Below are positions 46,101-46,164 of a stretch of DNA of 46,164 bases, in pieces (position 1 is the first letter of the stretch; each line of letters begins with the position of its first letter). A program made the position numbers and the translations under genes. The DNA comes from Woeseiaceae bacterium (GTDB lineage Bacteria > Pseudomonadota > Gammaproteobacteria > Steroidobacterales > Woeseiaceae). A model generated the notes under the pieces. That model saw only the letters and a list, made by a program, of their open reading frames with translations. It was not told the origin of the DNA and ran no database searches. Location: positions 1-46,164 of the forward strand of contig JAJFKT010000003.1 of the NCBI GenBank assembly GCA_021773075.1, in the 5' to 3' direction.

Positions 46101-46164
46101 ATAAACCTTTAACTGCTGATGACTAAAAAAGTGACGTGAGTATAACAGCCCATCATTAATAATT

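Overview
The window looks like the chromosome of a chemolithoautotrophic betaproteobacterium, most likely a Nitrosomonas-type ammonia oxidiser. This is inferred from gene content and remembered protein resemblance, not from a database search. The signs are a form IA RuBisCO operon with cbbQ and cbbO under a divergent cbbR, flhDC flagellar master regulators, ppsR/ppsA, and a complete glycogen cluster. Base composition is moderate. I see no tRNA, no complete 16S/23S rRNA gene and no CRISPR array. One structural RNA, the small SRP RNA, lies at the right end.

Layout. 1-6.2 kb: the 5' part of uvrB, a divergent class I aminotransferase, then on the minus strand a three-domain signalling protein (receiver, GGDEF, EAL, all with altered key residues) followed by flhD and flhC, and a ypjD-type membrane gene. 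6.3-8.5 kb: ffh, converging on creA. 8.5-14.75 kb: cbbR, then divergent cbbL-cbbS-(terminator/attenuator)-cbbQ-cbbO. 14.75-24.4 kb is the accessory-looking part: a decayed IS5-type transposase touching the cbbO stop, a pyrimidine-dimer-glycosylase-like gene, two DUF3422 genes of identical length (about 87% identical by hand count) in direct orientation, and between them a small MITE-like insertion, a Tat-signal beta carbonic anhydrase, ppsR and ppsA. A second decayed IS5-type transposase follows. 24.4-39.1 kb is glycogen metabolism: minus-strand glgC-GH57-GH57-pgi, divergent plus-strand glgB-glgA, and minus-strand glk-glgP plus a 50-codon basic protein. 39.8-46.1 kb: metY, a YkuD-domain gene overlapping tadA, prmB, rluB, ybaB, dnaX and ffs.

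How the genes fit together. RuBisCO with its CbbQ/CbbO activase fixes CO2, and the carbonic anhydrase interconverts CO2 and bicarbonate at or outside the membrane. PEP synthase, controlled by the PpsR kinase/phosphorylase, starts gluconeogenesis. Pgi links fructose-6-P and glucose-6-P, and GlgC/GlgA/GlgB store glucose as glycogen. GlgP, the two GH57 enzymes and Glk remobilise it. No glgX or malQ is present in the window, so the GH57 pair may supply debranching or disproportionation.

The best candidates for new biology are the degenerate REC-GGDEF-EAL protein just upstream of flhDC, the DUF3422 duplication framing the carbonic anhydrase/ppsR/ppsA segment, the GH57-based glycogen operon, and the operator-like palindromes in the cbbR-cbbL and glgC-glgB divergent regions.
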